Assembly (NCBI GenBank): GCA_017617315.1
Contig: JAFZWM010000014.1
Coordinates: forward strand, 62,001-126,000
Source of the DNA: Bacteroidaceae bacterium
Lineage (GTDB): Bacteria; Bacteroidota; Bacteroidia; Bacteroidales; Bacteroidaceae
DNA: 64,000 bases
Reading direction: 5' to 3'
The position numbers and the translations under genes are program-made. The first letter of the stretch is position 1; every line of letters begins with the position of its first letter. The notes below the pieces were generated by a model. The model was not told the DNA's origin and did not search any database. It saw nothing but the letters and a program-made list of their open reading frames with translations. Of the stretch, positions 7,835 to 15,476 are shown piece after piece.

Positions 7835-8248
7835 CTAACAAAGAATCCGTCTCAACGCAATTATGTAGTAATGGCGAGGAGACGCGCCACCTGTCTGCCG
7901 AACGCAAATTTTTCGGCACAAGTGAAGAAACTGGATGTTTTTGAGTGAATATTGATATTTGCCCGAAAGATGTCCCGAGCCGTTGCCGGGTTCGGAGCCG
8001 TGCGTAGGAGTGAGACGCGGATTGCGGTTGCATCCGTAGCGTTGTGAGTCTTCGTCAGAATCAAAAACAACGCTCAACGGCTGGTTTTGTTCTTCTGCAA
8101 GACTGTTAATCAGACCATCGTATCGGCTTACCTGCACATTGTCTTGTGGCTTCCGGCCGATGTTTTTGGCTTTCACGCCACCATAATGGCTGATGCCGAT
8201 GAGCAGCAGCGCAATTACAAGTCTGATATGTCGTCTCGTCTTTCCCAA
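7835..8248 (-). CDS. small hypothetical protein with N-terminal signal-like segment
   Basis: The open frame extends to 8308, but a good promoter lies at 8270-8277, so translation probably begins at the in-frame TTG at 8248, giving 137 residues. That start yields a basic end and a hydrophobic stretch (RLVIALLLIGISHYGGVKA) like a signal peptide. The rest contains SDEDSQRYGCNRNPRLTPTH and a Gly/Ser-rich GSEPGNGSGHLSGKYQ segment, then LCRKICVRQ and an end in YYIIALRRILC. I believe similar short proteins occur in other Bacteroidales, but I cannot name a family. An overlapping frame at 7861-8070 is judged a shadow. Confidence 0.45.
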   Translation of the reverse strand: MGKTRRHIRLVIALLLIGISHYGGVKAKNIGRKPQDNVQVSRYDGLINSLAEEQNQPLSVVFDSDEDSQRYGCNRNPRLTPTHGSEPGNGSGHLSGKYQYSLKNIQFLHLCRKICVRQTGGASPRHYYIIALRRILC

Positions 8249-8269
8249 TTCAAAAGAAATATTCGTCTG

Positions 8270-8277
8270 CAAAAATA
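8270..8277 (-). promoter_or_regulatory. -7 box TATTTTTG upstream of the 8248 gene
   Basis: TAnnTTTG match with a TTG 18 bp further upstream (complement of 8296-8298). Confidence 0.5.
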
Positions 8278-8313
8278 AGAAAAATACCGAATAAACAATA
8301 TTTTGCAACGAAA

Positions 8314-8368
8314 AAGGTAGTGTTGCAAATCACTCTTCCTAAACCGGAGTGAATCTGCACACTACCTT
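8314..8368 (-). terminator. terminator of the GH43 fusion gene
   Basis: AAGGTAGTGT (8314-8323) pairs with ACACTACCTT (8359-8368); an inner CACTC/GAGTG stem lies at 8331-8351. Confidence 0.75.
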
Positions 8369-8398
8369 ATTAATTTTGTTGTCCGAATCTACGGATAT

Positions 8399-10561
8399 TT
8401 ATTTGTCTATCAGCTGATTCTTTTCAACAGTCCAGCCCTTGCGCTGCGAAAGTCCGCATTTCTCGCCCTTGAACATCTTGGCAGCCTCCTGGTCGCCCTT
8501 CAGTTGCCAGTTGAGCCATGCCACGGCAGGGAATCTGAACTCGCCGCCGTGAGGCTGACGATATGTTCCGCCGTGACCAACAGGATAGTTGGCTGCAAAT
8601 GCCGGAACATCTTTAATGCGGTGGAAGTCGTCCATTCCGTTGTTGTATGCAATGTCAGTCTCGCCGCCCAGAATGTAGATGATAGGCGCATGAACGCTCT
8701 TCAGCTGGTCTTTTCCCGGCATTGGCATGTTTGGCATCGCTATTGACGGGTCTATGAACAGACCGCTGTTGCAAATCATGTAGGTTGAGATTCGCTTGTC
8801 GGCGCAGTTGTAAAGCGTTTGCAGACCGCCGCACGACATTCCCGATGCGCAGATTGCCTTTGTGTTGATTTTTCCGTAGAGAGGGCTCTGCTTGTCGCTG
8901 TTCTGTGCGATGGCCCAGTCGATAGACTGAATCTGCTGCTCCGGCTTAGACATCTCGCCCTGATAAGGCTTTTCTTCCTTCGGGAAATATCCGGTTGCGA
9001 TTACCAGATATCCGTGCGATGCAATCTCGTTCAGGAACTTGAAGTGCTCCCAAGGCGAGTTGGTGCATGCGCCGTTGCCCCAAACCAGCACAGGCAGAGG
9101 ATTCTGTTCGTTGAACTGCGACAAATCCTTTGGCATGAATACCGTGTGAGCCTCCAGACCGTTTATTTCTTGCATCACGGCTGGATATTTGCCTGTTCCT
9201 CCGTCCTCAACAACCTTTTCGAGAGTTGCGTAGTTTGCTGGAATTTCGGTCATCTTCCACCAGTCGAGGTTGAACAGATTCTTGCCTTTTGCGCCTTTGA
9301 ACACGATGTAAAGGTTGTGAACTCCGCCAACGGCAGCTATGCTTGTCTGGAACTCCTTGTATTTGTCTTCGCCGCCAGTGGCCTTGATTGTGGCTGTGCC
9401 GATAATCTTTCCCTTAACACCGTCGATGTGGAATTCTGCCTTTCCGCCAACTGCCGATGCTGCGCTTACAATCAGCTTGTGAGCCATTTTGTTGCCAAAG
9501 TCAACGTTCTTTAGCAAGATGTATTCGCCGTCGTTCACATCTGTCACGATGATGTCGCCGATGCCTCTCTTCACGGTTTTCAGGCCGTAGCCCCAAGCCA
9601 TCGTCTCAGCCTCTACCTTGCGGAACGGATTGAATGTTCCTACAGCCTCTACTTTTACATCTTGGAAGTAAGGCGATTCTACTATTGTTCCGTCGGCATT
9701 GTATGAGAGAGGGAATGCGCCAACGTTTCGGCGTTCCTTGTGCTCCTTTATGCTGATGTTCTTCAGATCGTAGTTCAGGCCGAATCCGAACGATTTGCCT
9801 CTGTAATCGATGATTCCCGGATGATTGCCTCGTGTGCGAGGAGTTGGCGCCATTACATATCCCTTGAAAGTCCAAGGGCCGAGGGCATTGTCGCTCATTG
9901 CGTAGCCGAGTCCCTCAGGACAGCAGGTTGAGGCGTATGCCAGATAGTATTTTCCGTTGCGCTTGTAGAACCAAGGACCTTCCTGATAGTGTTCAGGAAC
10001 ATCGTGGAGCTGCATTGCATCGCTCTTCAGCGAAATCATGTCCTCGTTCAGAAGGGCGCAGTAAAGCTTCGGATTTCCCCAGTACATATAAGCCTGTCCG
10101 TCATCGTCGATGAAAACCGACGGGTCGATGTCGTTCCAGTGCTCCTTTTGCCATACCAGCGGCTTTCCGATAGGGTCTTTGAACGGTCCGTAAGGCGAAT
10201 CTGCCACCAGAACGCCGATTCCGTGTCCGTGGATAGGGCAGTACATGTACCATTTCCCGTTGCGTTCAACCACACATTCGGCCCAGGCTCCGTTCTTTCC
10301 GTCGTACCATTTAAAATCGTCGAGCGAGGCAACGGCTCCGTGGTCTTGCCAGTTTACCATGTCGGTAGAAGTGTACAGAAGCCAGTCGTACATCTTAAAG
10401 TTTTCTGCATCGTCCTCGTCGTGGGTTGTGTACAGATAAATGGTGTCTCCATGTACATAGGGCGCAGGGTCGGCGGTGTATTTTGTCGAGATGGTAGGCT
10501 GCTGTGCCCACGAAAATCCCGCAAGTCCCAAAGCCAGACCTGCCAAAATGTTTCTTTTCAT
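8399..10561 (-). CDS. secreted GH43 glycosidase fused to CBM6-like module and esterase
   Basis: 720 residues with a cleavable signal peptide (MKRNILAGLALGLAGFSWAQ). Residues 25-300 form a GH43 five-blade propeller: the base D31 (TADPAPYV), the pKa-setting Asp in WNDIDPSVF near 155, and the acid Glu in YQEGPWF near 205. Residues 317-437 resemble a CBM6 module (VEAETMAWG ... LFNLDWWKM). Residues 440-710 are an alpha/beta hydrolase with the nucleophile elbow GMSCGG near 575 and VLVWGNGACTNSPW as oxyanion region. Likely action is on decorated arabinan or xylan, removing both sugar and acyl groups; the exact substrate is inferred. The start at 10561 is chosen over a longer frame because the signal peptide begins there and the promoter lies upstream. 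Confidence 0.93.
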   Translation of the reverse strand: MKRNILAGLALGLAGFSWAQQPTISTKYTADPAPYVHGDTIYLYTTHDEDDAENFKMYDWLLYTSTDMVNWQDHGAVASLDDFKWYDGKNGAWAECVVERNGKWYMYCPIHGHGIGVLVADSPYGPFKDPIGKPLVWQKEHWNDIDPSVFIDDDGQAYMYWGNPKLYCALLNEDMISLKSDAMQLHDVPEHYQEGPWFYKRNGKYYLAYASTCCPEGLGYAMSDNALGPWTFKGYVMAPTPRTRGNHPGIIDYRGKSFGFGLNYDLKNISIKEHKERRNVGAFPLSYNADGTIVESPYFQDVKVEAVGTFNPFRKVEAETMAWGYGLKTVKRGIGDIIVTDVNDGEYILLKNVDFGNKMAHKLIVSAASAVGGKAEFHIDGVKGKIIGTATIKATGGEDKYKEFQTSIAAVGGVHNLYIVFKGAKGKNLFNLDWWKMTEIPANYATLEKVVEDGGTGKYPAVMQEINGLEAHTVFMPKDLSQFNEQNPLPVLVWGNGACTNSPWEHFKFLNEIASHGYLVIATGYFPKEEKPYQGEMSKPEQQIQSIDWAIAQNSDKQSPLYGKINTKAICASGMSCGGLQTLYNCADKRISTYMICNSGLFIDPSIAMPNMPMPGKDQLKSVHAPIIYILGGETDIAYNNGMDDFHRIKDVPAFAANYPVGHGGTYRQPHGGEFRFPAVAWLNWQLKGDQEAAKMFKGEKCGLSQRKGWTVEKNQLIDK

Positions 10562-10605
10562 TAGATTAAATAGTATTTGTTTGTTAAATATTTGTAATAA
10601 TGTCG

Positions 10606-10632
10606 CAAAGTTATGAATAAAGAACCGAACAA
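10606..10632 (-). promoter_or_regulatory. promoter of the GH43 fusion gene
   Basis: TAACTTTG (complement of 10606-10613) with TTG at the complement of 10630-10632, 16 bp upstream. Confidence 0.65.
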
Positions 10633-10689
10633 TCAGCCGGTTGGTGTTTCCAAACGCTACCCATAGTGTTACATTCGCCATGAAAAAAG

Positions 10690-10723
10690 CAAGGCGTGCT
10701 GATATCTTCATCGGCACGCCCTT
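10690..10723 (-). terminator. terminator after the 146-residue acidic protein gene
   Basis: CAAGGCGTGCTGA (10690-10702) and TCGGCACGCCCTT (10711-10723) form a stem centred on GGCGTGC/GCACGCC. Confidence 0.75.
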
Positions 10724-10757
10724 ATTTCTTTGTATATAAGGTTATAATGTTATATCG

Positions 10758-11198
10758 TTAGTCTTCGAGCAGTTTCTTCAAGAAATCATTAAGCTCGTTG
10801 TCAAGTCCTTTCAGGAGTTCTTTGTTCAGGATTTCGGTGTCTCCGTCGACAAACAGAAGTTCCGAGATTGTTTCCTTGTCATCGTCTACAAGGTCGATAG
10901 AGTATGGCTGCATAACGCCAAGTTTCTCAAGACTTTTCTTCTTTGAGTGAATCCTCGAACCAAGAAAATGCTTTACGTCGTCAATGAAATGCTCTGAATT
11001 TGAGTTTGCCCACTCCTCGATGATAACCTGTGCAAGCAGTTCGTCGTCATCGTTGAAAGCCATCAGCTCGCCGGTGTCCTGATGAGGCTGAAGGTGAATG
11101 TCCGTAACGATTGTTGACTCATCTGTTTCTGGGTATCTTGCAGCAATCTCATCGAGTAGCTGGTCTACCAAAACGTTCGATTTTATACTGAATTTCAT
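10758..11198 (-). CDS. acidic conserved hypothetical protein
   Basis: 146 residues, strongly acidic (AFNDDDELLAQ, IDLVDDDKETISELLFVDGD), with no signal peptide or membrane segment. It starts MKFSIKSNVLVDQLLDEIAARYPETDE. The low pI, regular helical patterning and a clear downstream terminator support a real cytosolic protein. I do not recognise a characterised family and see no catalytic motif. It is a single-gene unit upstream of the first 11-bp repeat array and convergent with nothing close by. Confidence 0.8.
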   Translation of the reverse strand: MKFSIKSNVLVDQLLDEIAARYPETDESTIVTDIHLQPHQDTGELMAFNDDDELLAQVIIEEWANSNSEHFIDDVKHFLGSRIHSKKKSLEKLGVMQPYSIDLVDDDKETISELLFVDGDTEILNKELLKGLDNELNDFLKKLLED

Positions 11199-11286
11199 TG
11201 TCGAAATATTATTTTGAAGTCAAAAGTATATATTTTTTTTTATATATGGGGACTTTTGGGTTAAAAAAATAAAAAATTTTCGTACA

Positions 11287-11528
11287 TCTATACGCAAGTT
11301 CGATTCAAGATAGAGTCAGCCTATATTGAGGTAAGCCGATAGTAAGCCGACAGTAAGGGGATGGTAAGGAAATAACAAGCCGAAAGTAAGCCGAAGGGTA
11401 TGGAGAAGGAACGGGGTAGCTACGGGGTAGGTTCGGGCAAGGTACGTTCAAGATACGTTCAAGGTTCGTTCAACCTTCGTTCAAGCTACGAGGAAGATTC
11501 GGGCAAGCAAGCCGATAATAATTCACAA
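11287..11528 (+). repeat. degenerate 11-bp tandem array, copy 1 (22 units)
   Basis: The stretch divides without any slippage into 22 units of 11 bp. Typical units are gtaagccgata, gtaaggggatg, ggttcgggcaa, ggtacgttcaa and gatacgttcaa, and the last is ataattcacaa. The first half is richer in the gtaagccga type and the second in the ggtacgttcaa type, the same order as in the second array at 44850-45047. Because 11 is not a multiple of three and no frame stays open as a sensible protein, it is unlikely to be coding. Confidence 0.92.
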
Positions 11529-11580
11529 GGGACAATTGACAATGGACAAATTTTTTGAAAGCTGAGAGCTGAAAGTTGAA
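11529..11580 (+). repeat. tail of array copy 1
   Basis: Contains acaattgacaatg and then ttttgaaagctgagagctgaaagttgaaa. The corresponding position after array 2 (45048-45088) has ttgacaatg and ttgaaagtttgagagttgaaagttgaaa. Confidence 0.7.
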
Positions 11581-11915
11581 AAAATCTTTTGGATTCGTTC
11601 GAGATGGACAGGCTTAAAATTATACCGAACTGTTGTTTCTATACAGCCCGTCGGTTTGTCTTGATGTGTCTACACCCGATTTTCTAAATTTGCCCCCTAA
11701 TTCTATATTGATGTTATTGTATTTTATGGGCGAATTTTCATAATTTTAAAGTTTGTAGGAAAGTACCATGTACGAAATACAATAAGCCGAATTGCAAATT
11801 ATTCAGTAATAATGCTTTCTGAAGAGTTTTTGAGAAAATAAAACTGTCGGTTATTATCTGTGTTCATAATTTGTAAAAAGTAAAAATCAATACATAAAAT
11901 AACATTTTTTAACAT

Positions 11916-11929
11916 TTGACTTAAGTCAA
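11916..11929. promoter_or_regulatory. 14-bp perfect palindrome TTGACTTAAGTCAA
   Basis: Lies 38 bp upstream of the -33 TTTG of the downstream promoter, a suitable place for an activator site. No regulator is known for it. Confidence 0.45.
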
Positions 11930-11966
11930 GAAAAAGCTATTTTTTGTGCTTGTTTGCTATGTTTTA

Positions 11967-11997
11967 TTTGCTAATTGATATTTTTTTATTCTCTTTG
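11967..11997 (+). promoter_or_regulatory. promoter of the short-peptide/lipoprotein operon
   Basis: TTTG (11967-11970), exactly 19 bp spacer, then TCTCTTTG (11990-11997), one mismatch from TAnnTTTG. Confidence 0.55.
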
Positions 11998-12125
11998 CGG
12001 TCAAATTTAGATGACTATTGAAAATGATGCTATTGAGATGCTGAAACATAAAGTCTAAGGCCACGGTGAAAAACGAGAGTTGATTTTAAAATTCTAATTA
12101 TAGGTTTAGGTAAACTGTAAATTAC

Positions 12126-12329
12126 ATGAAAAAAATTAAAAACTTGGGTTCTGCTGATTTTAATAACAGCGGCAGCAAGAGGTATATAAAGCCGTCATCG
12201 GTTGCCATCGAGCTGCTGTGCAGTGGCAATATTGCCAATTTCTATATTTCCGGTGATATTCCTGTAGAAGACGGCTTGGCTAAAAAGCGAAAGCAGGAAA
12301 TGAACGACCCTACAAAAGTATTCTATTAA
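12126..12329 (+). CDS. short basic protein with YIKPS motif
   Basis: 67 residues: MKKIKNLGSADFNNSGSKR, then YIKPSSVAIELLCSGNI and an ending DIPVEDGLAKKRKQEMND. It belongs by appearance to a set of very short Bacteroidales proteins that share Y-x-K-P followed by a hydrophobic stretch; no function is established. No signal peptide or membrane helix is evident. It lies 54 bp before the large lipoprotein gene and probably shares its transcript. A second member, with YVKPVAIVHEI, follows that gene at 14943. The DIPVE string recurs in the small lipoprotein encoded at 15279-15452. Confidence 0.7.
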   Translation: MKKIKNLGSADFNNSGSKRYIKPSSVAIELLCSGNIANFYISGDIPVEDGLAKKRKQEMNDPTKVFY

Positions 12330-12383
12330 ACTGCCTTTCCCCAATATGAAATAAAAACAATAAGATTATATTTTTCTGGATTT

Positions 12384-14933
12384 ATGAATTTTTTGGCTTT
12401 TAAGAATTTCCCGAGACTAATTTTCGCTACATCTATCTTTGTAGTGTGTTCGTGTGCCGACGAGAATCTGTTTACAGACAATAATACGTCGGAGAAAACA
12501 AAAGGTGAAGAGTACACAGTACTTATGTCGCAAGGCAAAAGTACCCGTTTGGATTTTAATGCTAAAAACAGTTGGTCTGATTTGCAGATGAACTGGACAA
12601 ACAAAGACCAGCTTGCTGTCTACACCACTACATGCTGTGTAAAAAACAACGTGGCTGCAAGCTACGACTGTGTTAGAAACGGTATTTTCAGCGTAGATGT
12701 AAACAGCTCAAGCGATAGCTTTACTCCGAGTACAAATGCAATGTTCAAGGGCTATGTAACTGGCACTCCGGCAGCGGGTTCTTATATGTATGCCATTTAT
12801 CCTTGGAACGAACGATATACAGAGACTATTGCCAATGTAGACGGAAAGTGTAATTTTACTTTTGGCGAACTCGATTTCATGAATCAGACACAGCAGGTTG
12901 CAACCTTGTCTGACGTTTCAATGTCTGATGTTTCAAATCTTTGTGTTCTTGGAGGTTCAGGCATCGTTACTCAGGATAATATAGATACCAAGACACTTCC
13001 TAATGTAAAGATGGAAATGCTTGTTCCGATGTTTCGTATACAGGTAAAGGTTCCGGCAGAGAAGCGTGCCGACGGCAAGTTCTCTCACCCTACAAGAGCA
13101 CAGTTCAGCGGTCAGGATGCTTGCTTCTTCTCAAAAGGAAGTATCGAATGTGAAAATCACAGCCTGAGAGTTGAGGGCGCTGGCGAGAAGACATCATACT
13201 TCGAACTTACTCTCGGCAACGGCGATACAGGCGAGTACAGCACAAGCGGACTCAACAATCCTATTGTTTATGAAGCTCCATTCGCAAGCCTTTCAAACAC
13301 TCAGAAGAAGGCTGAAGACGGCAAATACGATTACATTATTACAAAAGAGGAAGACGGTTATTATATGCACCTCGACCTCTACATCGCAATGCCTCCTGTA
13401 GCAGTAGACAGACATATAACTGCTCCTGAAGGAATGACTGTAAGCTACGAGGAACTAAGAAGAAGACTTTCTGTAATCGTCTTTACTCGTATTGACGACG
13501 GCGTTTCAACAAAGTCAGACAATATTCCTACAAACTTCGACGAGTTTGTTTACTCAATGAAGATGGTTGGCGACGGCGCTAAAGAGTATGTTGCAGGAAA
13601 GTGCTTCAGCTTTAACTATACAGAGCAGCCTGACGACAAGAGCATCCTTCTTAACGGTAACTGGCAGGGCGAAATGTTCGACACAAACCGCGGCCGCGCT
13701 TACTGGGGACAGGGTTATGCGGGCGAGAACCTCAACAGCGTAGACTTCTACGGATTGAGAGACTACATGAAGATGAACTTCGAGGCTTGCAAGCCACAGG
13801 GCGTTAACCTGAAGCTGTACTACAGCAAGAACGGCAACTACGAGCGCATAGACGTAAACGACAATGACTTGCAGGAGACAACCAAGGCAATGTTCGTAAA
13901 CGAGGTTCAGGAGCATCTTGTAAGCGATATGTCTCAGCATTACAACGGAAACAATTATTATGTTGCCGAGGGTATCGAGAACTTGGTATTCTTTGCATAC
14001 ACAAACGGCAAGTACGAGGTTTACACAGGCGAGACAACATACGACGCATCGTCTAAGAACTATTACGGAACGGTAAACGGCAGCAGACAGCAGCTTTACT
14101 TCCATCTGATTGAGAGTCCAGATAAGAGCGAGTTGAACAAAAGTAATTCAGATTTCTGCATAAAGGACAACGGCACATATTCTTATAAGAAGTGTAAGTA
14201 TGTAATGCCAATCGACGATATGCTGAGCATAAACTTCTCATTGTTCGTGACAAACTCTCAGCAGACAAACTACGATGGCAAGAAGGGCGTTATCTGCAAC
14301 GGTATCATCGACCGCGGAACAGAAGTAACATACGACTATGTTAAGAATCCGGGCGATTTGTGGTATGAGTCTAACGGTAATACAGGCAATGCCAACAGGG
14401 GCGATTGGTCTAAGAACCTTTACACCGAATCTGTTGGAAAATCGTTCTATTCAACTCTTGGCAATTACAGCCTTGCTTACGATGCCTATGCAAAGAACGA
14501 CGGCACTTCAATGTTCTTCCGTAATGGAGGAAACTTGAGTTACAAGGATATTGATTTCAAGAATCTGTGTATTGTTAAGAGCAACTTCAACTATGTTACT
14601 TACAATACTCCAAAGGCACGTTACGGAAACTTCAAGGTTTATCTGGGCGAGAGCTTCGACTTGTTCAAGGGCAACAGAAATCTTGGCGATGTTGAGTCGC
14701 AGCGCAGATTCTCAAAGGTTTACGGAATCTATCACTATGAGGGCGGAGCTACATTCCCATTGGGACGCTTGGCTTACAACATGGTTCCGGCTAATTTCGA
14801 AGATTATAATATTATATATGTAGATGCAACACACTTAAGATTATCCTCACTCGATCCAAAGACAAAAGTTGATTCATCTAACAAGGTTAATTATACTTGT
14901 CGAGCAACCAATTGGCTGTTCAAGAAGCAGTAA
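12384..14933 (+). CDS. large surface lipoprotein, fimbrillin-like N-terminal part
   Basis: 849 residues with a lipoprotein signal: a hydrophobic segment and lipobox VCSC with Cys24 as the acylated residue. Residues 50-130 (LDFNAKNSWSDLQMNWTNKD, then FKGYVTGTPAAGSYMYAIYP) resemble the N-terminal region of Bacteroidales fimbrillin-family lipoproteins, in which a tryptophan-rich strand is followed by a sugar- or calcium-binding-like beta sandwich. The remaining 700 residues are rich in Asn, Tyr, Gly and Ser, typical of beta-structured surface proteins, without recognised catalytic motifs. It is probably exported to the outer membrane surface. Assignment as a fimbrial subunit is tentative; an adhesin or glycan-binding lipoprotein is equally possible. 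Confidence 0.88.
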   Translation: MNFLAFKNFPRLIFATSIFVVCSCADENLFTDNNTSEKTKGEEYTVLMSQGKSTRLDFNAKNSWSDLQMNWTNKDQLAVYTTTCCVKNNVAASYDCVRNGIFSVDVNSSSDSFTPSTNAMFKGYVTGTPAAGSYMYAIYPWNERYTETIANVDGKCNFTFGELDFMNQTQQVATLSDVSMSDVSNLCVLGGSGIVTQDNIDTKTLPNVKMEMLVPMFRIQVKVPAEKRADGKFSHPTRAQFSGQDACFFSKGSIECENHSLRVEGAGEKTSYFELTLGNGDTGEYSTSGLNNPIVYEAPFASLSNTQKKAEDGKYDYIITKEEDGYYMHLDLYIAMPPVAVDRHITAPEGMTVSYEELRRRLSVIVFTRIDDGVSTKSDNIPTNFDEFVYSMKMVGDGAKEYVAGKCFSFNYTEQPDDKSILLNGNWQGEMFDTNRGRAYWGQGYAGENLNSVDFYGLRDYMKMNFEACKPQGVNLKLYYSKNGNYERIDVNDNDLQETTKAMFVNEVQEHLVSDMSQHYNGNNYYVAEGIENLVFFAYTNGKYEVYTGETTYDASSKNYYGTVNGSRQQLYFHLIESPDKSELNKSNSDFCIKDNGTYSYKKCKYVMPIDDMLSINFSLFVTNSQQTNYDGKKGVICNGIIDRGTEVTYDYVKNPGDLWYESNGNTGNANRGDWSKNLYTESVGKSFYSTLGNYSLAYDAYAKNDGTSMFFRNGGNLSYKDIDFKNLCIVKSNFNYVTYNTPKARYGNFKVYLGESFDLFKGNRNLGDVESQRRFSKVYGIYHYEGGATFPLGRLAYNMVPANFEDYNIIYVDATHLRLSSLDPKTKVDSSNKVNYTCRATNWLFKKQ

Positions 14934-14942
14934 GTAGAATTT

Positions 14943-15062
14943 ATGAAGCAATTATATGTAAAACCAGTGGCTATTGTACACGAGATTATAGAGCGTGTAT
15001 CGATATTAGAATCAAGTGACAATGCTTCGGAAGAATGGCATTTTGGCGGATATACAAGATAA
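14943..15062 (+). CDS. 39-residue protein with YVKP motif
   Basis: ATG at 14943 and TAA at 15060-15062 give MKQLYVKPVAIVHEIIERVS, ILESSDNASEEWHFGGYTR. It begins 9 bp after the lipoprotein stop and is followed at once by a terminator, so it is the last gene of the unit. The Y-x-K-P start followed by an alternating hydrophobic stretch matches the protein at 12126. Bacteroidales genomes carry many such short proteins; their role is unknown. No signal peptide. Confidence 0.6.
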   Translation: MKQLYVKPVAIVHEIIERVSILESSDNASEEWHFGGYTR

Positions 15063-15073
15063 TCTTATAAAAA

Positions 15074-15108
15074 AGACGGCGGGGCAGTGATGTTCTGCCG
15101 TTTTTTTT
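15074..15108 (+). terminator. terminator of the short-peptide/lipoprotein operon
   Basis: GGGGCAG and CTGCCG form a hairpin followed by eight T residues (15101-15108). Confidence 0.75.
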
Positions 15109-15122
15109 CGGAAAACAGAAAT

Positions 15123-15159
15123 AAAGCGGAAGAATCTTCTTAAAAGAAACTTCCGCTTT
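15123..15159. terminator. hairpin AAAGCGGAAG/CTTCCGCTTT
   Basis: 10-bp arms at 15123-15132 and 15150-15159. It lies about 120 bp past the stop of the minus-strand small lipoprotein and may terminate it. Confidence 0.6.
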
Positions 15160-15278
15160 TATTGTCTCGTTATTTTTTCAAGAAAAACAGGTGCGCTATT
15201 CCTAATATTCCAGTCAAACACAAATGCTTTAGAAACTTGCGTGTGAAGAATTTTGTCAAAGATGGCTGCTCGTGAACT

Positions 15279-15452
15279 CTAAACCTCCTCAACAGGAATG
15301 TCGCCGAGAGAAAAACCTTTCTCATCGTCGTCCGACGGAGTAGTCGGCTCTTCTGTTTCAGGAACAGGCTCTTCCGGAATATCATCGTCTTTGTGGCAGG
15401 CCGAAAGCGTTGCAAGGCACAATCCCAAAATGATTATTGCTTTTCTATTCAT
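15279..15452 (-). CDS. small acidic lipoprotein
   Basis: 57 residues read from the ATG complementary to 15450-15452 to a TAG at 15279: MNRKAIIILGLCLATLSACH, then KDDDIPEEPVPETEEPTTPS and a tail ending SLGDIPVEEV. The hydrophobic start and lipobox LSAC (Cys19) predict a lipoprotein, and the mature part is almost wholly acidic residues, Pro and Thr. It has its own -7 box at 15477-15484. An overlapping 81-residue frame (15170-15415) is basic and lacks these signals, so it is treated as a shadow. Function unknown; the DIPVE ending echoes the short protein at 12126. Confidence 0.7.
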   Translation of the reverse strand: MNRKAIIILGLCLATLSACHKDDDIPEEPVPETEEPTTPSDDDEKGFSLGDIPVEEV

Positions 15453-15476
15453 AAATCTTTAATTAAGAATTTTGTG

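Larger units (their letters stand above)
11199..12125. other. long non-coding region (927 bp)
   Basis: Contains the first 11-bp tandem array (11287-11528), a tail shared with the second array (to about 11580), an AT-rich stretch with no supported ORF, a perfect 14-bp palindrome (11916-11929), and a promoter (11967-11997) for the downstream short-peptide/lipoprotein operon. The leader of about 120 nt to 12126 has no obvious strong structure. Confidence 0.7.

Noticed and set aside
11298-11528. Possibility that the 11-bp array is a CRISPR array
   Set aside because: Units are contiguous with no spacers, are only 11 bp long and vary at most positions.
15170-15415. 81-codon minus-strand frame overlapping the small acidic lipoprotein
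   Set aside because: Very basic, no signal; the frame at 15279-15452 has a signal peptide, lipobox and promoter instead.
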